A stretch of DNA of 43,600 nt from Clostridia bacterium (GCA_017518975.1 JAFWTH010000143.1:1-43600); one strand, 5' to 3'; counted from the first letter of the stretch, positions 7,994 to 16,336 are shown. Program-made: numbers and translations. The notes: a model not told the origin generated them from the sequence alone.

Positions 7994-8641
7994 TTATACC
8001 AAAGACTTAAGATACTCTTCTTTTTCCCGTACGGCGCGGGCGATTTCACCGATCTGTGCAAACGTAGGCCGCTCGCCGTAAAAGGACGTCACGTCAATCG
8101 GTTCGCCGACTGCGAACCGGATGCGTTCGTAAAAGCGTTTCCGCGGCTTTATGTAGACCGGGATCACGGGAGCTTTTGCCTGAAGCGCCATGAGTACGAG
8201 TCCCGGCTTGAAGTCTTCAAGGTCTCCGGTCCTCTCTCCGTTCACGTGTCCCTCGGGAAACATGCTGACGAGGTATCCCGACTTCATTGCGTCCGTTATC
8301 GCGCGGAGCGACGAGATATTGAAGTTCGCTCTGTCGATCGGAATGCACAGGAACGACTTGAACCAGAAACGCGCGCGGGACTCGAAAAACTCTTTGCCGC
8401 AGACGAAGCGGTGTCTTCTGTACCATATAGCGATCATAAGGTAAAGCGGGTCGAAAAAGCCGTAGTGATTGGATACTGCGAGCGCGCCCCCGCGAATTCG
8501 CTCTTTCGCCTTTTCCGACTCATAGATCCATTTCGGACGGAATATCAACAGTCCCGGCAGAGCCGCGGTCGCCTTGACGAAATCGTATATAAGATATTTC
8601 GGGGAAAACAGTTTAGCTTTTGCTTTTTTCTCCCTCTTCAT
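7994..8641 (-). CDS. PlsC-family lysophospholipid acyltransferase (second copy)
   Basis: The protein is predicted to acylate a lysophosphatidate-type acceptor from acyl-ACP or acyl-CoA at the membrane face. In 215 residues the NHX4D box is N58-H59...D64 (SNHYGFFDP), the glycerophosphate-binding box is FPEG at 128-131 (MFPEGHVNGE), and VIPVYI at 159-164 is the usual final motif. The first Met overlaps the upstream PlsC gene by 29 bases, and no other Met precedes the NHX4D box. The N terminus is very basic (MKREKKAKAK), suiting membrane contact. It differs clearly in sequence from its neighbour, so the pair probably has divided acceptor or chain preference rather than being a recent duplicate. 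Confidence 0.9.
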   Translation of the reverse strand: MKREKKAKAKLFSPKYLIYDFVKATAALPGLLIFRPKWIYESEKAKERIRGGALAVSNHYGFFDPLYLMIAIWYRRHRFVCGKEFFESRARFWFKSFLCIPIDRANFNISSLRAITDAMKSGYLVSMFPEGHVNGERTGDLEDFKPGLVLMALQAKAPVIPVYIKPRKRFYERIRFAVGEPIDVTSFYGERPTFAQIGEIARAVREKEEYLKSLV

Positions 8642-9257
8642 AGAGTTTTTTCTCCAGTTCGATAATGCGCTCTCTCAGTTTAGCGGAAACGTTTTTCAGA
8701 TCTTCCTTTTCTTTGAGAGACGGGTCGGAAAGATCGCCGACGTTGATCGGCTCTCCGATCATCACCCGGGCGCGGCTCTTTTTGAAATACGATCCGTCGG
8801 TCACTGCCGGGATCACGGGCACGCCCGCGCGCAGGGCGATATACGCGGCGCTCGTCTTGAATTCGAGCGGCCTTTCCTCGCCCGGCTTCGGGATCCTGCT
8901 TTCCGGGAATATCCCTACGACGCCTCCGCGACGGAGGATCTCCTCGGATCTCGTGACGAATCCGAAATCAAATCCTTCGCGGTCGACGTAGATACCGCCC
9001 ATCCTGCGTAGAAACCACCCGAGAAGGCGCTTTTTATAAAGTACTTCCGCCATCTGAAAACGGAGCGTCCGCGAAAAGAAAACGAACAGATAAACGGCGT
9101 AGTCGAAGACGGACGTGTGGTTCGATATTATGATCGCCGGCCCTTTTATCCTTCGTGAGCAAGTAGATGCGTTTTCGTAATAGACCTTGGTGCGGAAGCA
9201 GAAGAACTGGGTCGGCCAGCCGGTGATCTTCACGAACGCATTCCAGAATCTGATCAT
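8613..9257 (-). CDS. PlsC-family lysophospholipid acyltransferase (first copy)
   Basis: This 214-residue 1-acyl-glycerol-3-phosphate acyltransferase-like protein has the NHX4D box N46-H47...D52 (SNHTSVFDY), an IYVDRE segment at 89-94, FPES at 117-120 (GIFPESRIPKPGEERP) in place of the usual FPEG, and VPVIPAV at 147-152. The GGAGG ribosome site lies inside the end of the preceding ligase gene, four bases of intergenic sequence precede the ATG, and the last 29 bases overlap the next PlsC gene. It should act at the cytoplasmic membrane surface with acyl donors made by the two ligases of the operon. The FPES variant is found in some PlsC relatives and need not mean loss of function. Confidence 0.9.
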   Translation of the reverse strand: MIRFWNAFVKITGWPTQFFCFRTKVYYENASTCSRRIKGPAIIISNHTSVFDYAVYLFVFFSRTLRFQMAEVLYKKRLLGWFLRRMGGIYVDREGFDFGFVTRSEEILRRGGVVGIFPESRIPKPGEERPLEFKTSAAYIALRAGVPVIPAVTDGSYFKKSRARVMIGEPINVGDLSDPSLKEKEDLKNVSAKLRERIIELEKKLYEEGEKSKS

Positions 9258-9261
9258 ACCG

Positions 9262-11187
9262 TCACGCGCCTCCGGATCTGCTGATAAAGTCGGCGATTCC
9301 GCGCGGCGTGTTGAGCCCCTTTCCGCCTTCGGTCGGGAAGGGGACGTCGAACTCCTCGCGGAGCTTCGAGATCATTGCAAAATAGTCGATGGATCCTCCG
9401 CCGCAGTCGAGGAAGAAGTCGGAGTCGGGGCCGACCGATCCCTCCTCCGCGTCGAGCGCGGCGGCAAAGTACGATACGATCCGCGCGGTCAGCGCGTCGG
9501 TCTCCCCGCCCGCGTCCGTGTCGGAGAGACGTTTCTCGGTGAAGACCCCGCGGGCGTATTCGTCCGTGAGTCTTCTGCGGTTGAGCTTGAATTCGTCGCC
9601 CGACAGAAGCGGCTCGGCAATATAAGCGATCTTTCCGATCTGACCGGAGAGTCCCGCCGCGTCTATCAGCGCGCGGGTCTCCTCGTCGATTTTCGAGAAT
9701 TTCTCCTTCGATATATACTTTCCGACGGACACGAGAAGAACGGACGTCCTGCCTTCGGGCGTGTCGCATCCGACGAGACATACCCCGCGCGCTCCGGGCG
9801 GCGTGACGAGCGGTTCGATGAGATTGGGGTTGAGATTTTCTCCCCCCCTCGCGATGATGACGTCGTCGCGGCGGCCGAGAATTTTATAATGTCCGTCCTC
9901 GCAAAGAGCGAGATCGCGGGTCGCGAACCAGCCGTCGCGTTCTTTCTTCACACCGTCCTCGATCACGTATTTGGCGATGACGCGCCCGCTCACGAGCAGC
10001 TCGCCGTCTTCGTTTATCCTGTACTTTGCGTACTTCATGGGTCCGCCGACGAAAGCGCCGAGCAGATATTTCTTCTTTCCGGACGTTTCGAACGACGTGA
10101 TGCCGATCTCCGTCATTCCGTACCCGTTCGCAAGACGGTAACCGATCCCGTTGAAGAATCTCAGAACTTCCGCGGAGACCGGGCTTCCGCCCGTAATGAG
10201 GAAGCGGATGCTGTCGCCGAACAGGTTGTCTCTCACTTCGCGGAACGCGATCTTTGAAAACAGACGCGCCGCCGCGTCGGGCAGTTTGTCGTAGATCCTC
10301 ATACCGCGCTCGAATTTCCCGAGCGTTTTGTCCCCGTGCGACCTTATCGTTTTCATCGCCTGTCCGTATACTTTTTCCCAGAAAAGAGGGACGGCGAAAA
10401 TGTGCGTCACCTTATGACGTCTGATCGTGTTGACGATCGTTTCCGGGGACAGATCGGCGAGGTGAACGAAAGTCCGGGAGAAAAACGAAAACCAGATATA
10501 TACGGCGATAAGGCCGAAAACATGGTAAAAAGGCAGGAAAGTGAGGAGCTTCAGCGACCCCTCGCAGTGCTTTTTCACCATCCTGCATTTTTTGATGATA
10601 TTGAAGGTATCGACGATCTGACAGTAAAACTCTTCCGCGGAGTAAGCGCAGATCTTGACGTGCTCCGTCGTCCCGGAGGACATCACGAAGATCTCCGTTC
10701 CGAACGGTCTTCCGCTTTCCGGATCGCCGTCTTTCCGAAGCGATGCCGGATCGATACGCAGCAGTCCGAGGTCACGGCTTTCCGAAATAACCGCGGCGCA
10801 GCCCACGGTTTTCGCCGCGTCGGCGAGCGACGAGTCGGACAGACGCATATTGAACAGAAGCGGGCGGAATCCCGCGGCGATGATCGCCCAGAAGCACTCG
10901 ATCCACTCGAGGGAGTTTTCAAGATACAGCCCCACGACGGAGTCGTGAGGGAGATCGGGGAGCGCGCCCGAAAGATCCGCCGCCATCGACAGCGCCGCGG
11001 CTTTCGCCTCGCCGTACGTCGTTTTTTTGATGCGGTATCCCTCGCTTTTTTCATACATAACGTTCCCGGCTTCGGCAAACATCAGTCCGAACATCGTCTC
11101 GAAGTCGTGCGGCGATTTTTCGAAACGCACGAGCTTCGCTTCGACGAAAGCGTCTATCGTTTTGTAACCACCGAGTCCGTAATCCAT
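9262..11187 (-). CDS. Acyl-AMP ligase with C-terminal carrier domain
   Basis: This is the first gene of the operon, 641 residues. Residues 1 to about 545 form an ANL adenylation domain and 560-641 a carrier domain. The P-loop is SSGTTEHVK (170-178), which loses the usual glycines but keeps the Lys. Then come NGYGMTEIG, WFATRDL (TGD changed to TRD, ribose-binding Asp kept), GRRDDVIIARGGENLNP and KLNRRRL, whose Lys matches the adenylation Lys. The carrier has FFLDCGGGSIDYF with Ser599 as the phosphopantetheine site; the residue before it is Gly, not Asp or His. The layout is that of a self-loading ligase that adenylates an acyl chain and loads its own arm. There is no condensation or reductase domain, so the product must be handed to another protein, such as PlsC or LRAT. 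Confidence 0.88.
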   Translation of the reverse strand: MDYGLGGYKTIDAFVEAKLVRFEKSPHDFETMFGLMFAEAGNVMYEKSEGYRIKKTTYGEAKAAALSMAADLSGALPDLPHDSVVGLYLENSLEWIECFWAIIAAGFRPLLFNMRLSDSSLADAAKTVGCAAVISESRDLGLLRIDPASLRKDGDPESGRPFGTEIFVMSSGTTEHVKICAYSAEEFYCQIVDTFNIIKKCRMVKKHCEGSLKLLTFLPFYHVFGLIAVYIWFSFFSRTFVHLADLSPETIVNTIRRHKVTHIFAVPLFWEKVYGQAMKTIRSHGDKTLGKFERGMRIYDKLPDAAARLFSKIAFREVRDNLFGDSIRFLITGGSPVSAEVLRFFNGIGYRLANGYGMTEIGITSFETSGKKKYLLGAFVGGPMKYAKYRINEDGELLVSGRVIAKYVIEDGVKKERDGWFATRDLALCEDGHYKILGRRDDVIIARGGENLNPNLIEPLVTPPGARGVCLVGCDTPEGRTSVLLVSVGKYISKEKFSKIDEETRALIDAAGLSGQIGKIAYIAEPLLSGDEFKLNRRRLTDEYARGVFTEKRLSDTDAGGETDALTARIVSYFAAALDAEEGSVGPDSDFFLDCGGGSIDYFAMISKLREEFDVPFPTEGGKGLNTPRGIADFISRSGGA

Positions 11188-11260
11188 GGCAATTCCCCGA
11201 ACGGGACCGCTGCGCGTATGTCGATCCCTTTATCAGACTTAAAATATAATAACTTTATGT

Positions 11261-11289
11261 ATTGTACCATAAAGCGCGCTTTTTTGCAA
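11261..11289 (-). promoter_or_regulatory. Promoter of the ten-gene lipid operon
   Basis: On the minus strand, TTGCAA (11289-11284) and TACAAT (11266-11261) are separated by exactly 17 bases, close to sigma-A consensus. The predicted start lies near 11254, giving a leader of about 65 bases before the ATG at 11187. No other promoter of this quality was noticed between the ten genes, which are mostly overlapping or within 25 bases of each other. Confidence 0.75.
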
Positions 11290-11434
11290 CAAAAAAAGAC
11301 GTTCCGGTATCATTTTATTTTTGCCTCATCCGCTTTATTTTTCCTCCCGCAAAAAGCGTGCGCGTTTTTGACATTAATGTACTGTCATCCGCGGCGATTT
11401 CCGTCCTCTTTAAGGGCGAAGAAGACTCGGGGAG

Positions 11435-11463
11435 TTGAAAAAAAGAGGAGAAGGTGATATAAT
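11435..11463 (+). promoter_or_regulatory. Promoter of the leucine-rich repeat lipoprotein gene
   Basis: TTGAAA (11435-11440) and TATAAT (11458-11463) have a 17-base spacer. The ribosome site GGAG (11488-11491) precedes the ATG at 11502. The 11190-11500 interval therefore holds two divergent promoters about 150 bases apart and nothing else recognisable. Confidence 0.75.
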
Positions 11464-11501
11464 ATTTCCCGTCACTCACACTTCCTCGGAGTAATAACGC
11501 A

Positions 11502-12335
11502 ATGAAAACAAAGATTTTCGCGGCCGTTTTGGCCCTGATAATTACGGCGTCCCTTCTCTGCGCGTGCGGGAACGGATCGTCCGTCATATCTCTTGAGACT
11601 CTCATTCCCGATTTCACGGCGGCGCTGCCGGAGGAACCCACCGCGGAGCCGGTCGACTCGACCGATCCCGCCGCCGGGACCGAGACCGACAGTTCTGAAC
11701 CGGTCGGATCCGATACGAAAGACTCCGAAACGGAGAATATGACAGACGAAACGGATACAGAAACCGAACCGGAAGAAGATCCCGTATCCTCAAACGGCAC
11801 TTTCAAATTCAAACGGACGGACGACGGCGAGACCTGGCTCGATTCATACGCCGGGAAAGAAAAGACCGTCGTTATCCCGTCGGAGGATCCCGAGGACGGC
11901 TCTCCCGTCGTCGGTATAGACGTTTGGGCGTTCCGCGACAACGATACCGTCAGGAAGATCGTCGTTCCCGACACGGTGACCGCGATCGAAAAAAACGCCT
12001 TTATGTACTGCACGGCGCTTGAGGAGATCGTGCTCCCGAAGGGTCTTAAAACCGTGGGAGATCAGGCGTTCTATCGCTGTTCCGCCCTGAAAAAAGTTTC
12101 GATCCCCGAGGGTGTCGAGACGCTCGGATACGCGACGTTTATGTTCTGCGAAGCGCTTGAGGAGATCACCCTCCCGAAGACGCTCAAAGAGATCGGCGAT
12201 TACGTTTTTGCCTATTGCGGCGTCCTTCAAACGATAAATTACAGAGGCGCAGAGGCCAACTGGTTGGATATCGGAATTTCCGATAACGCGATGCCTCCGA
12301 CCTGGTACACTACGGTATACGGTTACGCGGACTGA
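11502..12335 (+). CDS. BspA-like leucine-rich repeat (LRR_5) lipoprotein
   Basis: This is a surface lipoprotein of 277 residues. The signal peptide ends in a lipobox with Cys22 (LLCAC). Residues about 35-95 form a low-complexity linker rich in Thr, Glu, Asp, Ser and Pro, as expected for a stalk crossing the cell wall. Residues about 120-260 contain at least four repeats of the BspA/TpLRR type, such as VTAIEKNAFMYCTALEEIVL, TVGDQAFYRCSALKKVSI and EIGDYVFAYCGVLQTINY. Such proteins bind host or neighbour surfaces in gut and oral bacteria, but the ligand cannot be read. It is a single-gene unit with its own promoter and a terminator at 12407. Confidence 0.88.
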   Translation: MKTKIFAAVLALIITASLLCACGNGSSVISLETLIPDFTAALPEEPTAEPVDSTDPAAGTETDSSEPVGSDTKDSETENMTDETDTETEPEEDPVSSNGTFKFKRTDDGETWLDSYAGKEKTVVIPSEDPEDGSPVVGIDVWAFRDNDTVRKIVVPDTVTAIEKNAFMYCTALEEIVLPKGLKTVGDQAFYRCSALKKVSIPEGVETLGYATFMFCEALEEITLPKTLKEIGDYVFAYCGVLQTINYRGAEANWLDIGISDNAMPPTWYTTVYGYAD

Positions 12336-12406
12336 CGGTCCGCGTTTTCCGTTTTGTATTTTTATACAATCAAGGCATAATGCTTTTTCAATATTTCGGC
12401 AGATTT

Positions 12407-12434
12407 GCAACCGCTTGTGCGGTTGCTTTTTTTT
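12407..12434 (+). terminator. Rho-independent terminator of the LRR lipoprotein gene
   Basis: GCAACCGC (12407-12414) pairs perfectly with GCGGTTGC (12419-12426) over a TTGT loop and is followed by eight T residues. It stands 71 bases after the stop codon. Its 3' arm and T-run overlap the -35 region of the next promoter. Confidence 0.9.
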
Positions 12435-12450
12435 GCTCGTATGGTATAAT
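12423..12450 (+). promoter_or_regulatory. Promoter of the amino acid ABC transporter operon
   Basis: TTGCTT (12423-12428) and TATAAT (12445-12450) have a 16-base spacer. The -35 box lies within the stem and T-run of the upstream terminator. A start near 12457 would give a leader of about 80 bases. Confidence 0.65.
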
Positions 12451-12535
12451 AGTGCATATATATTCATACTGATCGGTTTCAAAGCCGCCTTGCGCGGTAT
12501 GAAATACATTCTTGAAAGAAAGTGAAGGAAAAAAC

Positions 12536-13381
12536 ATGAAAAAACTGATGTCCGTTATCCTCGCGCTCGCCGCGATATTTACCGTTACGCTTCTCGCGTC
12601 GTGCGGAAGCGGTGAAAAGGACGGCGAAAAAAAGACGCTGTCGGTTGCCATGGAATGCGCTTACGCTCCGTATAACTGGACGCAGAGCGACGATTCCAAC
12701 GGCGCGGTTCCGATCAAGGGAACGTCAAAATTCGCCAACGGATACGACGTTATGATGGCTAAGAAGATCTGCGAAGCGAACGGCTGGGATCTCGAGGTCG
12801 TCGCTCTCGACTGGGACTCTCTCGTTCCCGCGGTCCAGACGGGACAGGTCGACTGCGTCATCGCCGGTCAGTCGATGACCGAGGACAGGATGGAACAGGT
12901 CGACTTTGCGGGACCGTATCTGTACGCGACAATAGTCTGTCTCGTGAAATCCGACAGCGAGTACGCTTCCGCCGCTTCCATCTCCGACCTTGCGGAAGGG
13001 ACCTGCACGTCTCAGCTCGGCACGATCTGGTACGATACCTGCCTGCCTCAGATCGAGGGCGCGAAGATCCTCCCGGCAAAGGAGAGCGCGCCCGCCATGC
13101 TTATGGCGCTTGAGACCGGAGAAGTCGATTTCGTATGTACCGATATGCCTACCGCGCAGGCGGCGGTGATCGCGTACCCCGATATGAAGATCCTCGATTT
13201 TGCCGGAACGGACGGCGACTTTGAAGTATCCGAGAGCGAGATTAATATCGGCATTTCCGTTCAGAAAGGCAACACGGAGCTGCTCGACGCGATCAACAAG
13301 GTCGTCAAGGCAATGAACGCCGATGACTTCAACGCTCTCATGGAAGAAGCGATCAAGATCCAGCCCGTTTCAAACGACTGA
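12536..13381 (+). CDS. Polar amino acid ABC transporter, substrate-binding lipoprotein
   Basis: This extracellular solute-binding protein of family 3 (PAAT, GlnH/HisJ type) has 281 residues. The lipobox is LLASC with Cys23. The mature part begins with a beta strand (TLSVAMEC), then GYDVMMAKKICE and the family signature MTEDRMEQVDFAGPYLY, whose Arg usually binds the ligand alpha-carboxylate. The frame is open from a TTG at 12512, but the ATG at 12536 has GAAGGA six bases before it and starts the signal peptide, so it was preferred. It forms an operon with the permease and ATPase that follow. The amino acid cannot be assigned from these motifs. Confidence 0.9.
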   Translation: MKKLMSVILALAAIFTVTLLASCGSGEKDGEKKTLSVAMECAYAPYNWTQSDDSNGAVPIKGTSKFANGYDVMMAKKICEANGWDLEVVALDWDSLVPAVQTGQVDCVIAGQSMTEDRMEQVDFAGPYLYATIVCLVKSDSEYASAASISDLAEGTCTSQLGTIWYDTCLPQIEGAKILPAKESAPAMLMALETGEVDFVCTDMPTAQAAVIAYPDMKILDFAGTDGDFEVSESEINIGISVQKGNTELLDAINKVVKAMNADDFNALMEEAIKIQPVSND

Positions 13382-13399
13382 TAATCCGGAACGGAAGAG

Positions 13400-14239
13400 A
13401 TGAATTCTGTTATTCTTGCAGACGCTGCGGGGGGCGTTTTCTCAAAACTTTGGGAGGACATCGCAACTCTGTGGCGCGATTCGTCCGCTCAGTATCTTCA
13501 GGGTGCCCGTGACACGATCCTTCTTGCCGTCGTCGCAACTGCCGTCGGCTGCCTTATCGGATTGATGTGCGGTATTCTTCAGACGCTGAAATATGGAAAA
13601 GGCGACTTTTTTCTCAAAAAAGCGGTCATTTGGATAGTCAAGGCCGTTATCCGCGTCTACGTTGAAGTTTTCAGGGGAACACCCATGATTCTTCAGGCGG
13701 TTTTCATCTATTTCGGCCTTCCGTATCTCACGAACAACGCACTGCGCTTTGACGTGATAACTGCGGCGTACGTCGTCGTTTCGATCAATACCGGCGCCTA
13801 TATGGCGGAGACGGTGAGGGGCGGTATCCTCTCGATCGACCAGGGACAGACCGAGGGCGCCATGGCTATCGGGATGAATCACTTTCAGACGATGGTGAAG
13901 GTCATTCTTCCGCAGACGCTCAGAAACATCATTCCCCAGATAGGAAACAACCTCATAATCAACATCAAGGATACCTCGGTAATGTTCATTATCGGATATG
14001 CCGAACTGTTCGCGGCGCACAAGGCGTACGTCGGGGCGACGTATCTGTATTTTCCGTCCGCTCTCGTGACGATGCTCATTTATCTGATCATGACGGTCGT
14101 CTGTTCCTTGCTGCTGAGGCTTTGGGAACACCTGATGGACGGACCCGAAAACTTCAATCTCGCGACGACCGATTCGCTGGCGCATACGAGCGGTATGACC
14201 AACTTCCCCAGCGGAAGAAGGAGGAGCGCCGGAAGATGA
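13400..14239 (+). CDS. Polar amino acid ABC transporter, permease
   Basis: This membrane subunit of 279 residues has about five transmembrane segments between 35 and 250. The EAA loop that contacts the ATPase is visible as [21 protein letters not shown], and the HisMQ-family segment [12 protein letters not shown] precedes it. The C-terminal tail of about 35 residues (rich in Ser, Thr and Arg) is longer than usual and looks cytoplasmic. It starts 18 bases after the binding protein gene and overlaps the ATPase gene by ATGA. Only one permease gene is present, so a homodimer is likely. Confidence 0.92.
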   Translation: MNSVILADAAGGVFSKLWEDIATLWRDSSAQYLQGARDTILLAVVATAVGCLIGLMCGILQTLKYGKGDFFLKKAVIWIVKAVIRVYVEVFRGTPMILQAVFIYFGLPYLTNNALRFDVITAAYVVVSINTGAYMAETVRGGILSIDQGQTEGAMAIGMNHFQTMVKVILPQTLRNIIPQIGNNLIINIKDTSVMFIIGYAELFAAHKAYVGATYLYFPSALVTMLIYLIMTVVCSLLLRLWEHLMDGPENFNLATTDSLAHTSGMTNFPSGRRRSAGR

Positions 14240-14985
14240 ACGACGTAATCATTGAAGTAAAGCACCTGTCGAAGAGTTTCGGCAGTAATACGGTGCTTAG
14301 GGATATCGACTTTACCGTGTGCCGAGGCGACGTGATAAGCATTATCGGAGCGTCCGGTTCCGGGAAAAGCACGCTTCTTCGCTGTATGAACCTGCTTGAG
14401 ACACCGAGCGCGGGCGAGATACTGTATCACGGCGAGAACATCCTCTCGCGGAGCGTCAAAGCCCCGGAGTACCGTTCGCACGTCGGGATGGTCTTCCAGT
14501 CTTTCAATCTCTTCAACAATATGACGGTGATCAAGAACTGTACCGTGGGTCAGCGCACTGTCCTTCACAAAAACGCCGCCGAGGCGAAAGCCAACGCGAT
14601 GAAGTATCTTGAGCACGTCGGAATGGCCCCGTTCGTGAACGCAAAACCGAGGCAACTGTCCGGCGGGCAGAAGCAGCGCGTCGCGATCGCGCGCGCTCTG
14701 GCTATGGATCCCGAGATACTCCTGTTCGACGAACCGACGTCCGCGCTCGACCCGGAAATGGTCGGCGAGGTTCTCTCCGTCATGAAGTCACTTACAGAAA
14801 GCGGTATGACAATGATCGTCGTGACACACGAGATGGCGTTCGCCAAGGAAGTGAGCACGAGAGTCATCTATATGAACGACGGCGTGATCTGTGAGGAGGG
14901 AACTCCCGCGGAGGTGTTCGACGATCCGCAGAAAGAGGAAACGAAAGCGTTCTTGTCAAGATTCAGGAACGCCTCGGCGGAATAA
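14236..14985 (+). CDS. Polar amino acid ABC transporter, ATP-binding protein
   Basis: This is a 249-residue ATPase of the GlnQ/HisP type. Walker A is GASGSGKS, the Q-loop VFQSFNLF, the signature LSGGQKQR, Walker B ILLFDEP with the D-loop SALDPE, and the switch His VVTHEM; all are intact. An open frame extends upstream to 14122, but the ATG at 14236 overlaps the permease stop (ATGA) and is followed directly by the first beta strand [12 protein letters not shown], so it is the real start. A terminator follows at 15013. Confidence 0.95.
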   Translation: MNDVIIEVKHLSKSFGSNTVLRDIDFTVCRGDVISIIGASGSGKSTLLRCMNLLETPSAGEILYHGENILSRSVKAPEYRSHVGMVFQSFNLFNNMTVIKNCTVGQRTVLHKNAAEAKANAMKYLEHVGMAPFVNAKPRQLSGGQKQRVAIARALAMDPEILLFDEPTSALDPEMVGEVLSVMKSLTESGMTMIVVTHEMAFAKEVSTRVIYMNDGVICEEGTPAEVFDDPQKEETKAFLSRFRNASAE

Positions 14986-15012
14986 AGAAAAAAGCGGTTA
15001 AAGGAATACGAA

Positions 15013-15044
15013 AACGCGGGCGACCAGCCCGCGTTCTTCCTTTT
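15013..15044 (+). terminator. Terminator of the amino acid transporter operon
   Basis: AACGCGGGC (15013-15021) pairs with GCCCGCGTT (15027-15035). A moderately T-rich tract (TCTTCCTTTT) follows. The same stem core (ACGCGGG/CCCGCGT) recurs in the terminator after alanine racemase at 16361. Confidence 0.8.
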
Positions 15045-15113
15045 GCCTCTTGTGAAAACCGTATTTCCCCGGAAACGGTATTTCCGTCGATCGGTCCCGA
15101 ACTCCCGGAAGGG

Positions 15114-15141
15114 TTGCTTTTATTTATGAATATGCTATAAT
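15114..15141 (+). promoter_or_regulatory. Promoter of alanine racemase
   Basis: TTGCTT (15114-15119) and TATAAT (15136-15141) are separated by 16 bases. The ATG chosen for the gene is about 100 bases downstream, with GAGGG before it. Confidence 0.65.
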
Positions 15142-15244
15142 ATAAGCGTTTATTGCGCCGTTGAAACGCGAAACGGAACTCGCGGCGATTCCGGCGAAAA
15201 GAACGCGGTTTCTATTTTATGAAACAGTCAAGAGGGAAACGCAG

Positions 15245-16336
15245 ATGACAGGTAAACGGTCCTGGATCGAGATCGATCTTTGTCAGTTGAAAAAGAATTA
15301 CGGGATATATAAGTCTTTTCAACCGGAAGGGCGCGGGATAATGGCCGTCGTCAAGGCCGACGCTTACGGGCACGGCGATACTGAGGTATCCGCGGAACTG
15401 TCCTCGCTCGGAGTGGATCATTTCGCGGTTTCGAATATCGACGAGGCGCTTCACGTCAGACGGGTGACTGACGGTGAGATACTTATACTCGGCTATACTC
15501 CGGTCGACAAGGCGGGAGAACTCGTCGAAAACAATATAACGCAGACGCTTCTTTCCGAGGAATATGCGGAAATGCTTCTCGGGACGGGTCTGCCGGTCAG
15601 ATGTCAGTTCGCGATCGATACCGGGATGAGACGTATCGGTCTGAACGCTGATCACCCGGAAGAGTGCGAAAGGGTGATAAGGAAGTATTCCGACCGTCTG
15701 ACCGGACTTTTCACGCACCTATGCGTCGCGGACACTCCGTCTCAGGACGCGTTCACCGACGAACAGATCGGAAAATTCAGGGCGGTTTGCGAGAGAGTCG
15801 CCGATCTCGGTCTGTCCTGCCACTGTATGAATTCTGCGGGAGGGCTCCGTCATACCGCCGATTCATCGTTCGTCCGTCTCGGCATCGTTCTTTACGGACT
15901 GAAGCCCGATTACGAAAACGAACTGCCGGAAGGTATCGCTCCCGTTCTGAGCTGGAAAAGCGTCGTCAGTATGGTAAAAGAGATAAAAGCGGGCGACACG
16001 GTCGGATACGGGAGAACGTTCGCCGCAGAAGGGAATATGACCGTCGCCACGATCCCGACCGGATACGCCGACGGATACTCACGTTTGCTTTCAAACAAAG
16101 GATACGTACTCGTCAACGGCAGAAAAGCGCCGATCGTCGGAAGGGTCTGTATGGATCAGATGACGGTCGACGTCACGGGGATCCCGGACGTTGACATCGG
16201 TACGCAGGTCGTTCTGATCGGAGGAAGCGGGGATAAAACGATTACGGCGGACGATCTTGCTCATATGTACGGAACGATCGGGTACGAGATCGTTTGCGGA
16301 ATAAACAAGAGAGTGAAGAGAGAGTTCCTGAGGTGA
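15245..16336 (+). CDS. alr: Alanine racemase
   Basis: This PLP enzyme converts L-alanine to D-alanine for peptidoglycan. The 363 residues match the family. The PLP Lys is K37 in VVKADAYGHG, and the second catalytic base is Y255 in VGYGRTF; GRVCMDQMTVDV near the C terminus is also typical. The frame is open from a TTG at 15161, but the ATG at 15245, preceded by AGAGGG, leads straight into the conserved start RSWIEIDL and was chosen. It is a single-gene unit with its own promoter and terminator. It lacks the membrane domain of VanT-type serine racemases, so there is no hint of a resistance role. Confidence 0.95.
   Translation: MTGKRSWIEIDLCQLKKNYGIYKSFQPEGRGIMAVVKADAYGHGDTEVSAELSSLGVDHFAVSNIDEALHVRRVTDGEILILGYTPVDKAGELVENNITQTLLSEEYAEMLLGTGLPVRCQFAIDTGMRRIGLNADHPEECERVIRKYSDRLTGLFTHLCVADTPSQDAFTDEQIGKFRAVCERVADLGLSCHCMNSAGGLRHTADSSFVRLGIVLYGLKPDYENELPEGIAPVLSWKSVVSMVKEIKAGDTVGYGRTFAAEGNMTVATIPTGYADGYSRLLSNKGYVLVNGRKAPIVGRVCMDQMTVDVTGIPDVDIGTQVVLIGGSGDKTITADDLAHMYGTIGYEIVCGINKRVKREFLR

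Noticed and set aside
7319..8665. Plus-strand open frame of 448 codons across ligase and PlsC genes
   Set aside because: It is an antisense shadow: Arg-rich composition, no motif, and it spans three well-supported minus-strand genes.
9187..10257. Plus-strand open frame of 356 codons over the ligase-carrier gene
   Set aside because: Antisense shadow of a gene with strong ANL and carrier motifs.
265..11187. Polyketide, aryl polyene or nonribosomal peptide cluster
   Set aside because: Ligases, carriers and a PPTase are present, but there is no ketosynthase, condensation domain, ketoreductase or thioesterase typical of those pathways.
15245..16336. VanT-type serine/alanine racemase of a resistance cluster
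   Set aside because: No N-terminal membrane domain and no van genes nearby; it is an ordinary alanine racemase.
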